A DNA stretch of 64,000 bases from Tetrahymena elliotti 4EA (taxonomy: Eukaryota; Ciliophora; Oligohymenophorea; Hymenostomatida; Tetrahymenidae): assembly GCA_000231825.2 (NCBI GenBank), contig AFXF02001633.1, positions 248,001-312,000 of the forward strand, given 5' to 3'. This document shows, piece by piece, positions 34,980 through 46,848 of this stretch (positions within the stretch are counted from its first letter, which is position 1; the number at the start of each line of letters is the position of its first letter). The position numbers and the translations under genes were made by a program. The notes under the pieces were generated by a model that searched no databases, was not told where the DNA came from, and worked only from the letters and a program-made list of their open reading frames with translations.

Positions 34980-37456
34980 TTAATTAAATTAATGTAATTT
35001 ATTCAAGTTACTTTATTTAGTCGGTAAGGATATTTTGATATTATTGTTAATACTAAATATCACAAGCTAGCAGGCTTATTGATTGATTGACTAACTAGCT
35101 TGCTAGCAAAAAATTGTCACATTATTTTAATTAACTATTTATATAAAATAATTTTCCATAAATCTTGCTGTATAATAAACATGTTGTTTTATGATTTTTT
35201 TTTGTTTAATCTAAAAATTAATTTGAATTCAAAAATATTTTAATTGTAATTGTGAAATTTCTATTTTACATACTGCATAAACTTATTTGATATATTAATC
35301 AATTGCTATTAGATTAAAGATTTTTCAATTGAAAATCGGCTAGTTACTAATTTTCTTTTTTTAACTGTTGTAATCTATTCTGATTTTGATTTAGGATGAG
35401 ATCGAGACATCACAAACAAGCTGGTTACAAATAAAAAAATAAATTTGAAGAAGATACCATTGCTTTTAGTATATATAAAAATTTACATTAATTTGTATTC
35501 AATTAAGGGTTATTACACTGCATACTCTATTTAATAATTCTTAAATAGATTTAGTCGGATCAGAGTTAAATTATTTGGACTTTATATTACTAATATTTTT
35601 TATAAAAAGGTTTTTTCTACTCCAGAAATCCATGTTTTTATTTTGTATGTTCTCTTCAAACTTTTGGAATAGATAATAAAAAAATGTTCTTTTTGAATTT
35701 TACAAAGATATTTTAAATTTTCGAAAAATTTGAATGTAATTTTATTCTGATAAAAAAGATTTTTCTTCAAAATTAATGTTTCCTACCTAAAATATACAAT
35801 TGAAAAAATAGATTTTATTATATTTTGATTATATAAGTTTAATTTTTACTAGGAAAATAAGTATGTTGAAAGTATGGCATAAATCTAAATATTATTTTTT
35901 ATATATTTTAGATGTCGAAGATCTAAAAATTTATTTTTGGCTACTAAAGCTATTTCAAAATGCCTCATGCCTTTTAATGAATTACATCATTAAAAATTCA
36001 AATAAAAATGTATTATTTCAGAGAAATAAACACTCTAGATTTTCTAATGTAATGACTTACATAAAGTTAATAAAAAAGAAATCAATAATTCATTAAATTC
36101 ATTACACCAAAAAAAGTGAGATGTTACTAGCTAATTATAGATGTGCTTTTTAACAAAAGGTATCAGCCTAATTTTATACACTTGAATAGAAATACACAAC
36201 TATTACTTTATTTTTTTAAAAAACTGAATTCAAAGAAACTTCTCTGCAATCATAATTTTTCAACTTCCAAATTTTCTAAAGTTGTATCCATTTTCATTTT
36301 AGAATTTCAATATCATAATTATTAAATCATTTAAATAGCTTTTTTGATATCTCAAAGGAACAAATAAAAAATTAAGAAAGTTTATTTATGAAAATAGTTT
36401 TTTAAGAAAGTACTTACATGATATAAAACTTGATGATGTATGGATTATTTTTCTCATATCACTAGAATGCAATAATATAAAGGTTAAAAATTGAAAAGTA
36501 ATTTAGAATATTTTGATAAAATCATTAGATAATTATTGAAACTCACTTTCTTTTTATTATTATTTAAAGGCAATTAGTTTATTCATGCTTCTTATTTTAT
36601 TTTTTTAATGTATTTATCAAAATTGTGCATTTAACTAAAAAAAAGCATTTGATGAGAAGTTAATTTGAAAAAATAATGACACTTTCTGTCCAGTATTACA
36701 CATTTTCATATGATATTTTTTAATTTGAAAATATTCATAATAACAATTGCCTATAATTTTTGCTATAAAAATGTAATCGTAAAGCGAATTTTATTAAGAA
36801 TAATAGTTAGTAAATGTGATGCCATGGTTAATTTTATAAATAAATAGAACTTTTAGAAATTAAATTTTATCATTGAATAAAGAATGCGAATAATGTAATA
36901 AGTTAAAAGAGAATAAAATCTGATGGTTAAGTAAAGATAAAAAAAATAGGTTTTTTTGAATAACTGAATAGATAGTAAATCAAATCGAATTTACACATAC
37001 AAAAGTAAGTGAAATTAATTAATTTATTTTCATAAAAAATTTATCATTCAATTTTTATGACTATCTATTCTACTAGTCAATCAATCAATCAATTAATTAA
37101 TCTACTAATCTTCCTTTTCTTTCTTTTTTAATTTATATTTTTAATACTTGAAGAATTAGTGAATGCTTTGATTTTTTAAATGTTTAGTTGGTATTCCAAA
37201 AATAATTCTAACTTTTGCCTTCTTTTCATTTAATCATACATTCATGTTAAACACTTATTAAAAAATAATTAAAAACTACTTAATTCTGATACAAGAAGAC
37301 AAGAAGAAGAAAAACAAACTAATTCAATTTTTTCATAAACTCATTGATCTATCAATCAATCAATCAATTATTATTATTAGTTTTACAAATTATTTATATA
37401 CATTGATTTAATACATATTTATTTTAGTATAATTATTTTCTTGCAAAGTCAATTTT
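34980..37456. other. convergent intergenic region
   Basis: Lies between the giant gene and TAF7. It contains a hairpin-forming pair (about 35063-35070 with 35095-35102), a less AT-rich island at 35397-35475 described separately, and ATCA/ATTA tetranucleotide runs at 37076-37103 and 37351-37369. Frames at 35863-36096 and 36143-36325 have intergenic composition and look like chance. Confidence 0.45.
35397..35748 (+). CDS. possible small gene or alternative 3' exon
   Basis: An ATG at 35397 follows a TTTGATTTAG acceptor-like sequence and opens 25 codons of coding-like composition, rich in Arg, His, Lys and Glu. A GTATAT donor near 35471 could splice to a hydrophobic exon ending by about 35748. 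Read in the other frame from the same acceptor, the segment gives Asp-Glu-Ile-Glu-Thr and 13 further codons to a TGA, and could be an alternative terminal exon of the giant gene. Neither is recognisable, so I list it only because the island differs from its AT-rich surroundings. Confidence 0.25.
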
Positions 37457-38173
37457 TCAATATCTCTTCTTATACTTTCTTTTCATTCTTTCAGGCTCTT
37501 TATCATTTTTAGTAATTTCTTTTTAAATCTTAACCATTATTTTTTCAACTTCCTGCACTTCTGCCTTATCTAGAATTGGTTTTTTGCGATAAAACCTTTT
37601 TTTGATGTACTAAGTCGGAGGGGTTATTCCATGATGAGATTCATATTTTAAAACTTTTTCGTTTGTATCTCTGTCAATTACTTATTTCTTTTAGGCGAAA
37701 CTTTAAGGGACATCTTCCTCTTCAGGTTTATGCACATAAATCATTTGCTTTGTATCATTTGATTTGAAAATATTAATAGTATCCTCTGTTTTATAGGTTT
37801 CTAAAATACATGGTAGGTCTATTAATGTTGCTTTTGATCTAAAATCATCAACTTAAACATCAAATTACAGCTTTTCTAATCCTGTTTCTGCATCTTTTAC
37901 TACCTTTGGTAAAAAACTAACTTGGGGTGTATTTGAATCTACTTAATTTTCTTTCTATTTCTCTGTAGTTTCAATAGGGTTTGCTAATGATGGAGCTTAA
38001 TTAGAGGGTTAAGTAGGATTTGCTTAATTTGCTTGGGGATTTGATGAATCTGTTTGAAGTTTTGTTAGGAGTGCATTTTTTTTTTGTGTATCGAAATATT
38101 GATGCAATTTTTTCGCTATTTCAATTGGGAATCTCACTATATATTGACTTTCCTTTTCATAAATTTTCGACAT
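37457..38173 (-). CDS. TAF7: TFIID subunit TAF7 (TAFII55)
   Basis: One exon, 238 residues, from ATG 38173 to TGA 37459-37457. The TAFII55 N-terminal domain is diagnostic: SQYIVRFPIEIAKKL near residue 10, then after a Pro/Asn/Gln-rich insert of about 60 residues the core FDVQVDDFRSKATLIDLPCI and ETYKTEDTINIFKSNDTKQM, with a later GITPPTQYIKKRFYR segment matching the family's second conserved block. TAF7 binds TAF1 in TFIID and restrains its acetyltransferase activity until initiation. The protein ends in a strongly basic tail (RMKRKYKKRY) that could be a nuclear localisation signal. It is shorter than animal TAF7 (about 350) and keeps only the conserved core. The insert inside the N-terminal domain is unusual. 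Confidence 0.93.
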
Positions 38174-39106
38174 GTTTTGATTTTCCTTCTTTAAAAAATA
38201 TAGAAGATCTTCTGAGACAGTTTAATTATAATTGATTTATAAGCTTTCTATTAAACCACTCTACAAATAATATTTCAATATTTATATTTAATTTATTTTT
38301 AAATACCCCAATCTTTACTTTTTATTTGATGGTTAAAAAAATATTTTATTTTTTAATTTGTTGTTTTGCCGAAATTTTGAGTTTTTGCAATTTCAAATGA
38401 GCTCATTTTTTTTGAAAAGTAATTATCTCGTGAAACAAAAATTTTAATCCCTGCTTGCTTTATATATTTGATAAGAAGATAGATACTTAATGATTTTTTA
38501 CCAGTATAGTTTGCATTCTTAAAAAATAATAGAAGTAAAAACTTGTCCTAAGAAGTCAACATACTTTATTGACATCATTTCATATGTAAAATTTTAGATA
38601 AAATAATTAGAAAGAAAATATATAGAAAATAAAAATAATTAAGAAGATTTCTTATTTATTTTTGCCAAAGTAATAAGGATTTAAGCTTTAGTTCAAAGAA
38701 AAAAGAAAGGTTTATTTTTAAATAAAAATTATAAAATCTTAAAAGGTATGTTGCATAATAGAAGATTTGTAAAGTTGGCTATAAATTTACATTTTATAAT
38801 AATTTTATTTAACTCAAAATTAATAGAGAATCAATCATAACAAAAAATTAACTAACATTAAATATAGTAAGCCTATATTCATAGATTAATTAATTAGTTA
38901 ACTAATTTGTAATTCCAAACTGATTAATAAAACTAAACAAGCTAAAAGATCTATTACACTCGTGACTGTAAGTAAATAAAGGTTAGCTTCAAATAGCTAC
39001 AACCATATTAAGAATTATTTTATATAAGCTATAGAAGCAAAATAAAAATAACTTTTTTATTCACATTACTACAATTTTTTTTAAATCCCTATTATTCTTC
39101 AATAAA
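38174..39106. other. intergenic, AT-rich
   Basis: Lies upstream of TAF7 (minus) and of the small candidates on plus, so promoters are expected here. I see no coding frame of confidence and no RNA gene. Confidence 0.4.
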
Positions 39107-39385
39107 ATGTGTTGTTAAAAAGGCAAAAAAAGCCATTTAAAATTTTATGAGTTATTAGCCTCCTTTTTTACCATTTAAATAAATAATGTCAATGGCATTA
39201 AAGAAATTTGTTTGTAAATATCTAACTATGATACACTTAGAAATCAATAAGTAAAAAAGAATAGGCTCAATAATAACAAAAAAGCCATTTAAATTGCATT
39301 TCTGAATAGCAGAATCCCCAATTTTTTACATAGCAGTTCTTTTATATTTGAGCTTTAGACAGTCTTTTAGCTAAATTTAATATGA
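39107..39385 (+). CDS. possible small gene, unknown
   Basis: A 92-codon open frame in code 6 from ATG 39107 to TGA 39383-39385 starts Met-Cys-Cys-Gln-Lys and has a mixed, protein-like composition with Lys/Asn/Gln and hydrophobic stretches. No family is recognised. It lies 34 bases upstream of the next candidate gene on the same strand. The two could be parts of one transcript, but I found no consensus donor linking them. A GCCATTTAAA-containing direct repeat occurs near 39130 and 39285 inside it. Confidence 0.35.
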
Positions 39386-39419
39386 AGAATGGACACAATT
39401 TTTTTTAAATATGTAGAAA

Positions 39420-39816
39420 ATGTCATGTAACGAAAGAGACTGTCCCATGAATAGTCTACTCTTTCGAGCTTTTATTTTAAATAACTCTTAATTAGGTAGG
39501 TGTTTATTTGATATTTTTATAAATCCTCTTCTAATAAATTCTTTTAACAGAGCAGTAAGAGGAGTAAAATTTTGGGAAACAGGTGAGAAATAGTAATTAA
39601 AGATAAATTATAAAATCAAAGAGAGGTACCAATCTTAAAGATCTTACAGTTTAGAGAGTAACAAAAGTTAAAGAGAAGTTATTACTTCATAGTAGAAAAA
39701 ACTTTTATGAAGGCTAAAAGAACATATTTAAAAAGGATCTTCTTTTTTCTTAACAATATAATTCTCTTTAGGGAAGAGAGAAGTGTTTGAGATCTCATAG
39801 AAATCTTACTATATGA
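39420..39816 (+). CDS. small two-exon basic protein, unknown
   Basis: Exons 39420-39495 and 39551-39816 join with a GTAGGT donor and a TTTTAACAG acceptor to give 113 residues. The segment is clearly less AT-rich than its surroundings and reads as a Lys/Arg/Gln-rich helical protein (LKDLTVQRVTKVKEKLLLHS) after a Cys-containing N terminus. It has no recognisable domain, signal peptide or membrane span. A second frame is also open in exon 2, which lowers confidence, but only this one continues from an ATG across a consensus intron. It may be a small nuclear or ribosomal accessory protein judging by basic charge; that is a guess. Confidence 0.5.
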
Positions 39817-40985
39817 TATGAGAGGCAGGAAGAAGGGAGGTATTTTATTGAACTCATAAATTTTTATTCATCAGTAAATAAGCTAAAAGAAATAAAAGAT
39901 CATCGAATTATTGAAGACATCATATATTACATTATTCATAAAATTGGTTAATAGTACAATAAATTTCTATCTGACATTCTATTTTAATTAACATTTGCTG
40001 TTAGGCTTGTTAAATGAATACTCATTATTACATTCAAAAATGTAGATTGGTATGACCAAAGTATTATCATTAGTGGTTTTATTCTCTCTTTGTTAATTTA
40101 ATCAGAGTACTGGTGTTTGTAATTTGCATTAAATTATGTTAGATAGTGCAAAATGATTTGTAAGTATTGACAAAAAAAAATTTTGTTTTTTTAAATTAAT
40201 ATTGATTGATTTATTGGCTGAGCTATTGCTGTGAAAAAAAAAGAATGAAGATTAATTTGAAAAATGACTTTCTTTTTTGCATTATTAAAGAGAAATATTT
40301 CGTAAATATGTGAAATTAGAAGATGCTTATATAAGTAGGACAAGTTATGCTTTAAAAATATATTTTTAAGGAAATATTATGCTTGAACTTTACATTTTAT
40401 ACAAATTTAAATACTGAATATATTTTAATTAAATAAAAATTATGGATGGGGTAGTGCAAAATTGTTTGTTAACTTTTTAAAATGTTTACCTTTTAAACAG
40501 ATAGTAATGCAAATAAAAAAGGGGAATTTGATATTATGTAAATTAATTAATAGATAACTGGCTATGTGTTTGCTTGTTAACATTATAATCTATTCAAATT
40601 AATTTTTTTGGCACTTACTAGGTGATAAAATATCAAAAAAATTTTTTATTTGTTTGTTTGTTAACTTGTGACACTTTTACTTTTTGAATTTGTAAAGAGT
40701 TTATGTAATTTAATTAACAAAATTGGATTAATTTCACAGAAAAAAATTCCCTAAATTTAAAATCAATAATAATTAAATCAAATATAATAAATTTAATCAT
40801 AACAAACATCAATTTGCAAAATCAAGAAAAAAATTACATTTACTGCTTGCTCCTTTCCAAACAAGCCCATAAATAAATAACTAAATTTGCTAAATATTGT
40901 TGCCTTTACTAAAAACTAATCTGATTAAAATCGCAATTATTCTTTCAATAGATCATACTTTTATACATCAAGTACAAATTCTAAG
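39817..40985. other. intergenic, AT-rich
   Basis: The 5' flank of the first paired C-terminal-domain gene. A short TAGTGCAAAA repeat occurs near 40143 and 40452. Nothing else is recognisable. Confidence 0.45.
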
Positions 40986-42860
40986 ATGATTGGCCACCCA
41001 TCACCCTACTTTTTAGGCAATTAAATACCTTAAACTCCAATTTTACCTCAAAATTATAATGCTAACTATATGATGATAGCTGGACAATAAAATGTCTAAA
41101 ATCTTCATCTTTAAAACCAAGTTCAACACCATTAAAATTTATAAACTTAATCTATGGTCCCTCAAGTAGTATAGTAACAATTAAATCCCATAAATAGCTA
41201 AAACGGAGGATGCGCAGTTTTGTGTTTTCCTACTTTTGTCAACGTTTAAGGCTATTAACAAGTTCCTTATTATGCTCTTTAAAATTATTCAATAGCAGGT
41301 TAAAATGCAATGATTCAAATGCAAGCTGCCACAACTTAAATACCTTAAAGTATATTCATTTAAAATCAAAACACAAACTGCTTAAATTAAGAATCATAAT
41401 TTAATTCAGCTAACAATTTGAATAGTAATTCATAGTCAAATAACGAATAAACTTCATAATTGCAAAGCAAAGACGCTGTTCTACCTTCTTTGTAGAAATA
41501 AATAAATTATTCTTCCAATAAATATACCGCTGATGAAAAGTAGAGTGATAAAACAAGTTCTTCCACAAAACTTTAAGAATCACAAAATTTAAGTGTTAAG
41601 AGCTCCAACTCAAGTAAATCTAATAAAAAAAGTAGCAAACTCGATTAAGTCAAGAGTGAGCATAGCTACTCATGCTAAATTCAACAAGTTAATGAGGAAA
41701 ATACCACATTTAAATTGATAAAAAATCACTCTCTTTCAACAACAATAAATATGAATAATTTAAACGCAATACCTAACATAGCAAGCAGCTTTTCTGAAAA
41801 CGAAAATGAAGAGCTTTCTAGTAATAACTAGAATAACTATTTAAATAATTAGAATAATTATATCACAAAAAGTGATTAGGGAGAGACTACAACAGCTATC
41901 TCTTTATCGCAGCCAAAAAAAGCATAAAATATCAAATAAAAGTAATTAGTTAGCTCTTCAGATTAATCCTAAAAATCATCAAAAAAATCAAAGCAAAGAA
42001 AAAACTTTAATTAGAGTGAATTATTTGAATCAAATTAGAAAGTGAATAAATTTGATGCAAAAGAAAATATTGACTCATAATTCTTAAACAATTAACAATA
42101 ATATAATAATAATTCTTAGTCTTTTCTTTCAAATAAGAATTAAGATTTCTTGAAAGCTTAAGATGAAAAATACAATGATTTTTTAAGTTATGAAATGAAG
42201 GGAAATGCTATGAATGAAGAAGAAGCTTCAAATAATGACTAATTACACTAAAATGTTTCAGAGTTCTCCTCACAAAAAGTATAATTCAAAAGTAAATCTA
42301 AAAATGAGCAATCAGTTTAACAAACCCAACAAAACAAACTAATTAAGGAAAGACTTCTAGAGAGCGCAACTGAAGCCCAAAAGGAATTGCTCAATTAAAT
42401 TCAATAAATTAGCAAATAAAATTCTGCTAAGGCTTTCCTCAAAGCTTACAAGAAGTTTGCTCTCTAAGACCATGAATACATTTACAACTATCAAATTAAT
42501 GAAAATTAATATTACTACAAAGTTTGCAGAGAAATGCCAATTATTCGTATAGACAATCCAACTAAAAAAGACTTAGAAGGATTTTATCGCAAATTTAAAA
42601 AATTTTTCAATGGAAAATAATATAATAATAACACATTAAAGATTGTTTTAAGAAACAAGCTTTATGGAAAACTCTTTAATGATTTTCTTGAATTACACTC
42701 AGAAAAATGGCTTGAAGAATCAAAGTCCAAAAATAAAGATGACTTGCGCATCATCATTAAATTCTTACAAATCTGCCATCAAAATTTAGATTATTTAGTG
42801 TTCTTGCGTGACCATGACAAATCAAAAGACAAATCAAATAGTGGATATGACTCCGATTGA
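40986..42860 (+). CDS. intronless protein with novel C-terminal domain (copy A)
   Basis: A single exon of 625 codons, 624 residues. Residues 1-140 are Gln/Asn-rich and hydrophobic with prion-like composition. Residues 140-470 are Ser/Lys/Asn-rich and highly charged. From about 475 the protein becomes ordered (ESATEAQKELLNQIQQIS, then SAKAFLKAYKKFALQDHEYI). Residues 533-614 form a compact domain with FNDFLELHSEKWLEES, IIKFLQICHQN and VFLRDHD. The same 82-residue segment recurs without gaps in the gene at 51293-53962. I know of no characterised family with this signature, and the helical pattern with conserved Trp, Cys and His-Asp suggests a protein- or nucleic-acid-interaction module. The tail is Lys/Asp/Ser-rich. 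The lack of introns contrasts with most conserved genes nearby. Confidence 0.85.
42582..42827 (+). other. shared C-terminal domain, copy A
   Basis: Encodes residues 533-614. By eye, 31 of 82 positions are identical, with no gap, to residues 800-881 of the gene at 51293-53962. The conserved positions include Phe-x-Asp-Phe-Leu-Glu, Ser-Glu-x-Trp, Phe-Leu-x-x-Cys and a closing His-Asp. Confidence 0.85.
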
Positions 42861-43365
42861 AACTATCAACTAAAATAAATCTATTCTACCTCTTACTAAT
42901 AACTCATTCACTCACTCGCTCAATGACTGACTGACTAATTACTAAATTCTTTCAAATAAACTAACCCCCAAAATATTATTAAACCTATATAACAAAATCC
43001 TTTAATCTTTTTATAATGATATAACAGATATATTAAGAATCTCTCTGCTCCATATTATTAATTTGCTTAACAAAATTCTTTTTCGCGCTATCTTTTTGCG
43101 TGGCTCTTTAAATTATATAAATTTTTAAAAATCTTCCACATGTATAATTTATAAAATATATTTTCGTAAATTATAATCTTAAATTCTAAATATTATAATA
43201 GTTTTTTTTCTAAACCTTTAATAATTCTACTATATGTAAACATAATTTCATTTAAAATTTGCAAACTGTAAAGCTTAATTCATTATTCAATATATCTAAT
43301 GAATAAATAACAAATTGATAAAAAATAAATTAAAAATAGTAGACCAAGCACAGCTATTTTATCCA

Positions 43366-43607
43366 ATGCAAAAGTAATAATAGGCAGGAAAAGTAATATT
43401 TAAAAAAGAAATCAGAGATTTTGATGATCAATATAATGATACTAAAGTAAATAGCTTAAAATTAAATAATTAATCATTATTTTTCTATCACTTAAATCCC
43501 TTCTGCAGAATATTCGAATAACAGCTATCTATTTCAAAACATTCTTCCCTTTTATTAAATAAAAATCCTTTGTATGTTCAATTGTAATTGTAGTTTTCCC
43601 TGACTGA
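43366..43607 (+). CDS. possible tiny two-exon gene, unknown
   Basis: Exons 43366-43446 and 43509-43607 (GTAAAT donor, CTTCTGCAG acceptor) give 59 residues: a charged first exon (GKVIFKKEIRDFDDQYND) and a hydrophobic second exon ending in PD. The first exon is less AT-rich than the surroundings. A second frame is also open across the first exon, from an ATG at 43299. Nothing is recognisable, and it could equally be a relic. Confidence 0.3.
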
Positions 43608-46179
43608 ATTCTTTCCCTCTAGGAATATGAGAGTTAAAAATAATAAATATTCATTTATTTTCATATTTTGTATGATTTGAGAATGATTGCAAGCTAAAAA
43701 AAAAAATTATTATTAAATGTTAATATTGAATCAAAATTTAAAAAAAAAGAAAAATAGTGTGGGCTTAAATATCTTTAATATCAAATATTCAACCAGTAAT
43801 ATTAGTAGCAATTATTTATAATTTTACAAACAGAATAACTTATTATTTATTGATCACAAAAACTAATATTTAACTTGTTTTTTTATCATCTTTTTTCTTA
43901 AAATTACATCTATTTATTTTTTGTTAAAGATCTAAAAAATTTCTTAAGGGTCTAAAGAAAGTAATGAAATTAATTATTATTTGCTTCTTTTGTTAATACT
44001 GATTTAAATATCCAAAAAATAATTTGAATCACATTAAATAAATTATATAAAACAAAATAAAACTCCATCATCGACTTAAATTTCTAATGAATTAGTTTTA
44101 CAATTAGTATAGAAATATCTTCTTGGAAGAACACAAGAGATTATTACCTATAGATTTAAGCTAAATAACATCATATTAAAGGTATCTGTTTGTAACAATT
44201 TCTTCCCTTAAAATACTTTTCATTTTAAAATATCCACAAAATATTACTAATTATTGATTTATCTTAAGTCAAAAGAACTTCTAAATATGTAAATATAGTG
44301 GTGTAATTAATTATTATTTTCTACAGAATTTTTGAAGGTAAAGTTATTTAAATTATTTAAAAATGTAAAAAATACTACTCTTTTTTCTTTTCTAAAGTTA
44401 TTTAAAAACTACCCAAATTATTAAATAAATATAAGTCGTATATTTATAAAGACTGACATTTGATTTTTTTACAAAGGTTAATTTCAATAATCTTATTCAG
44501 TATTTGAAAATACTTATTACTCAACATTTCTATTAAATATTATAGTATCCTCTGAGTTAAATTTTACATTTACTTTTAAATTTCAGTTAGCTCAATAGTT
44601 AAAACTCTATTTTTAATTTAAACTTTATCAGAAATCAAAAGTTTTACAAATTTAGTTTAATTTCATGACTCTTTCTTTTTAAAGAATTATTTAAAATCTT
44701 AAAAATAGTTAATAAATATTGGCAAATATCAAAAATCCATATATTTTATGATTGGTTGATATTTAAACTCGCTCAATCAAAAATAATTTACATATTTAAG
44801 TTAGTAAAACATTTTTTGCTCAAGTTAATTGATTTTTCAGATTGCCAGAAACTTAAATTTTTTATTCTGTTTAGTTTTGCCTTTTTGAAATTCTAAATCT
44901 AAGATTATTGTTCCTTACAATTTACATATTAATTTGAGTTATCTTTCATCAAGTAAAAAAAATTATTTGATTGATTTTTATTTTGGATAATTATTTCTTA
45001 GTAATTTTTGTTTGAAAGTGGAAAAAAAAATCAATGGTTAAGATATTTAAATCAAGACTAAGACATTATTTTAATAATTTTTTTATAATTCATAATAATA
45101 CTTTGAAGTAAATAAAATTTACTCATTTCTTTATTTCAATACTTTAAAATATTTTATGAAATGAACTTTTAGGTTTCAAAAATTATTAAATATTTCATAA
45201 TTTTCTTTAATTTGAATTTAAAAATCTTTAAATTATAAAATAAAGTAAATCTAAATATTATTTGAAACCTTAAATAAATTATGATAAACAAACAGTATTT
45301 ATTCTACTCAATCTAAAAATATAAAACAAGAAAAATATTTTAAATCAAAATAGCTGAAATAGTTTTATGCTTATTTTTAGGCTCTGTATGTCAAAGGAAT
45401 TATTGTATTCCTAAAAATATGTAATTTTGATTTGAAATTAATTAATTGATGTCTTGTTTGTTCAAAACAAAAAAATAATTTTGATTTTTCATCCAATTTT
45501 TATTTTTGAATTTTTTATTTATAACCTAGATAACATACCCTAAAAAAATTAAATTCAACATAATTAAATCTTTATCTCTTTTATTGAAATTTAGGTATTA
45601 TTAAAGTTTATTTACAGCATTCCTTGCTCTATTTCAGGTGTCCATATTTACAGTGTCATACATTAAATACTACTATTACTTAAAATATTAATATTAAAAT
45701 AATTAAAAATTAGAGTTTTTTAATGCAAAATATAAAAATTTGATTCCTTTTTCTCTTTTCTGTTATTTTTTTATTAGAAAGTATTCCTGTTAATTTCTTT
45801 AAAGAAAAACTACAAATTAATAAAATAGGTGTTTCATGTAAAGAGAATGATACTACTTTTTTAGTTTTTTGATATCATTTAGTCTTAAAAAATTAAATTT
45901 TCTTTTTAATAAAAAGCTGAACTATTTTGTTAATAAAGAAACATACATAATACTTTAACTATTTTAATGGATAGATAACTTACAATTATATGTCAATTTT
46001 TTAAGAAAATCGAATTTTTTTAATTGAATAAGAAAGATGATTCGTATTAAAAATATTCATATACTTCAAGAATAGTTAAAATCTATGATTTAATTTTGAA
46101 TACTAGATTTATAGACTCCAATATTATATTATTCTAATCCTGTTTGGAAAATTTTTTTTCTATACGCTTTTACTTATGG

Positions 46180-46848
46180 ATGATGTTCTTCTTAATTTTT
46201 GTATGCTAATTTTAGGAGTTAAAAATAAGAAAATTTAAAAGAAATGAATCATTTTAGAATTTCAATGAAAGAATTAATGTTTTTATTCCAATTTAATCAT
46301 TATTTTATGTGACTGACTGGTTATTTAAAGATCAAAAATATCAGCTTATGAGAATAATTGTAGAAAATAAATTAGTAATTCGAAGAATAATTCCTTAATT
46401 AAATATCAAATTTCTCAATTTCTAAAAATTTTTTATGAATATCAATACATTTTTTTCTCTTGTTTATTACTTTGAAGAATTAAATTAGAGATACTTCACT
46501 ATATTTTATAAAATTATTTAACAAGTATTATGTCACAATGTAAATACAATTATTGTTCTTTATTAGGAAACTATTTTTTTATTCATTTTGTTATACTCAT
46601 CATTCTCTCTCTTATTAGATATAATTGGATTTTATGTTTTTTTGTTATTTTAAGCAAAGAGCAATAGAATAGTAAATAGTTATTTATTATAATCTTTATT
46701 AGCTACTATTTTAGATACATTTTAATTTTAATTATATTTATATCTAAAAAAAAAAAATCTTATACAAATAATATGCTTTTTATTATTTTTACTCTATTAC
46801 GACACACTTAATAATTAAGGCTCTCTTAATTTACAAAACACTCTTTGA
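46180..46848 (+). CDS. long open frame in AT-rich DNA, doubtful
   Basis: In code 6 a frame without TGA runs from about 45850 to 46848. Its first in-frame ATG is at 46180, giving 222 residues. The product is very rich in Phe, Leu, Ile, Tyr and Asn with several hydrophobic segments that would be called membrane spans (for example FILLYSSFSLLLDIIGFYVF). Base composition is close to intergenic, and with one stop codon such frames arise by chance, so I give it little weight. Confidence 0.2.

Noticed and set aside
38020..38235. Plus-strand frame opposite TAF7
   Set aside because: Antisense shadow of the TAF7 N terminus.
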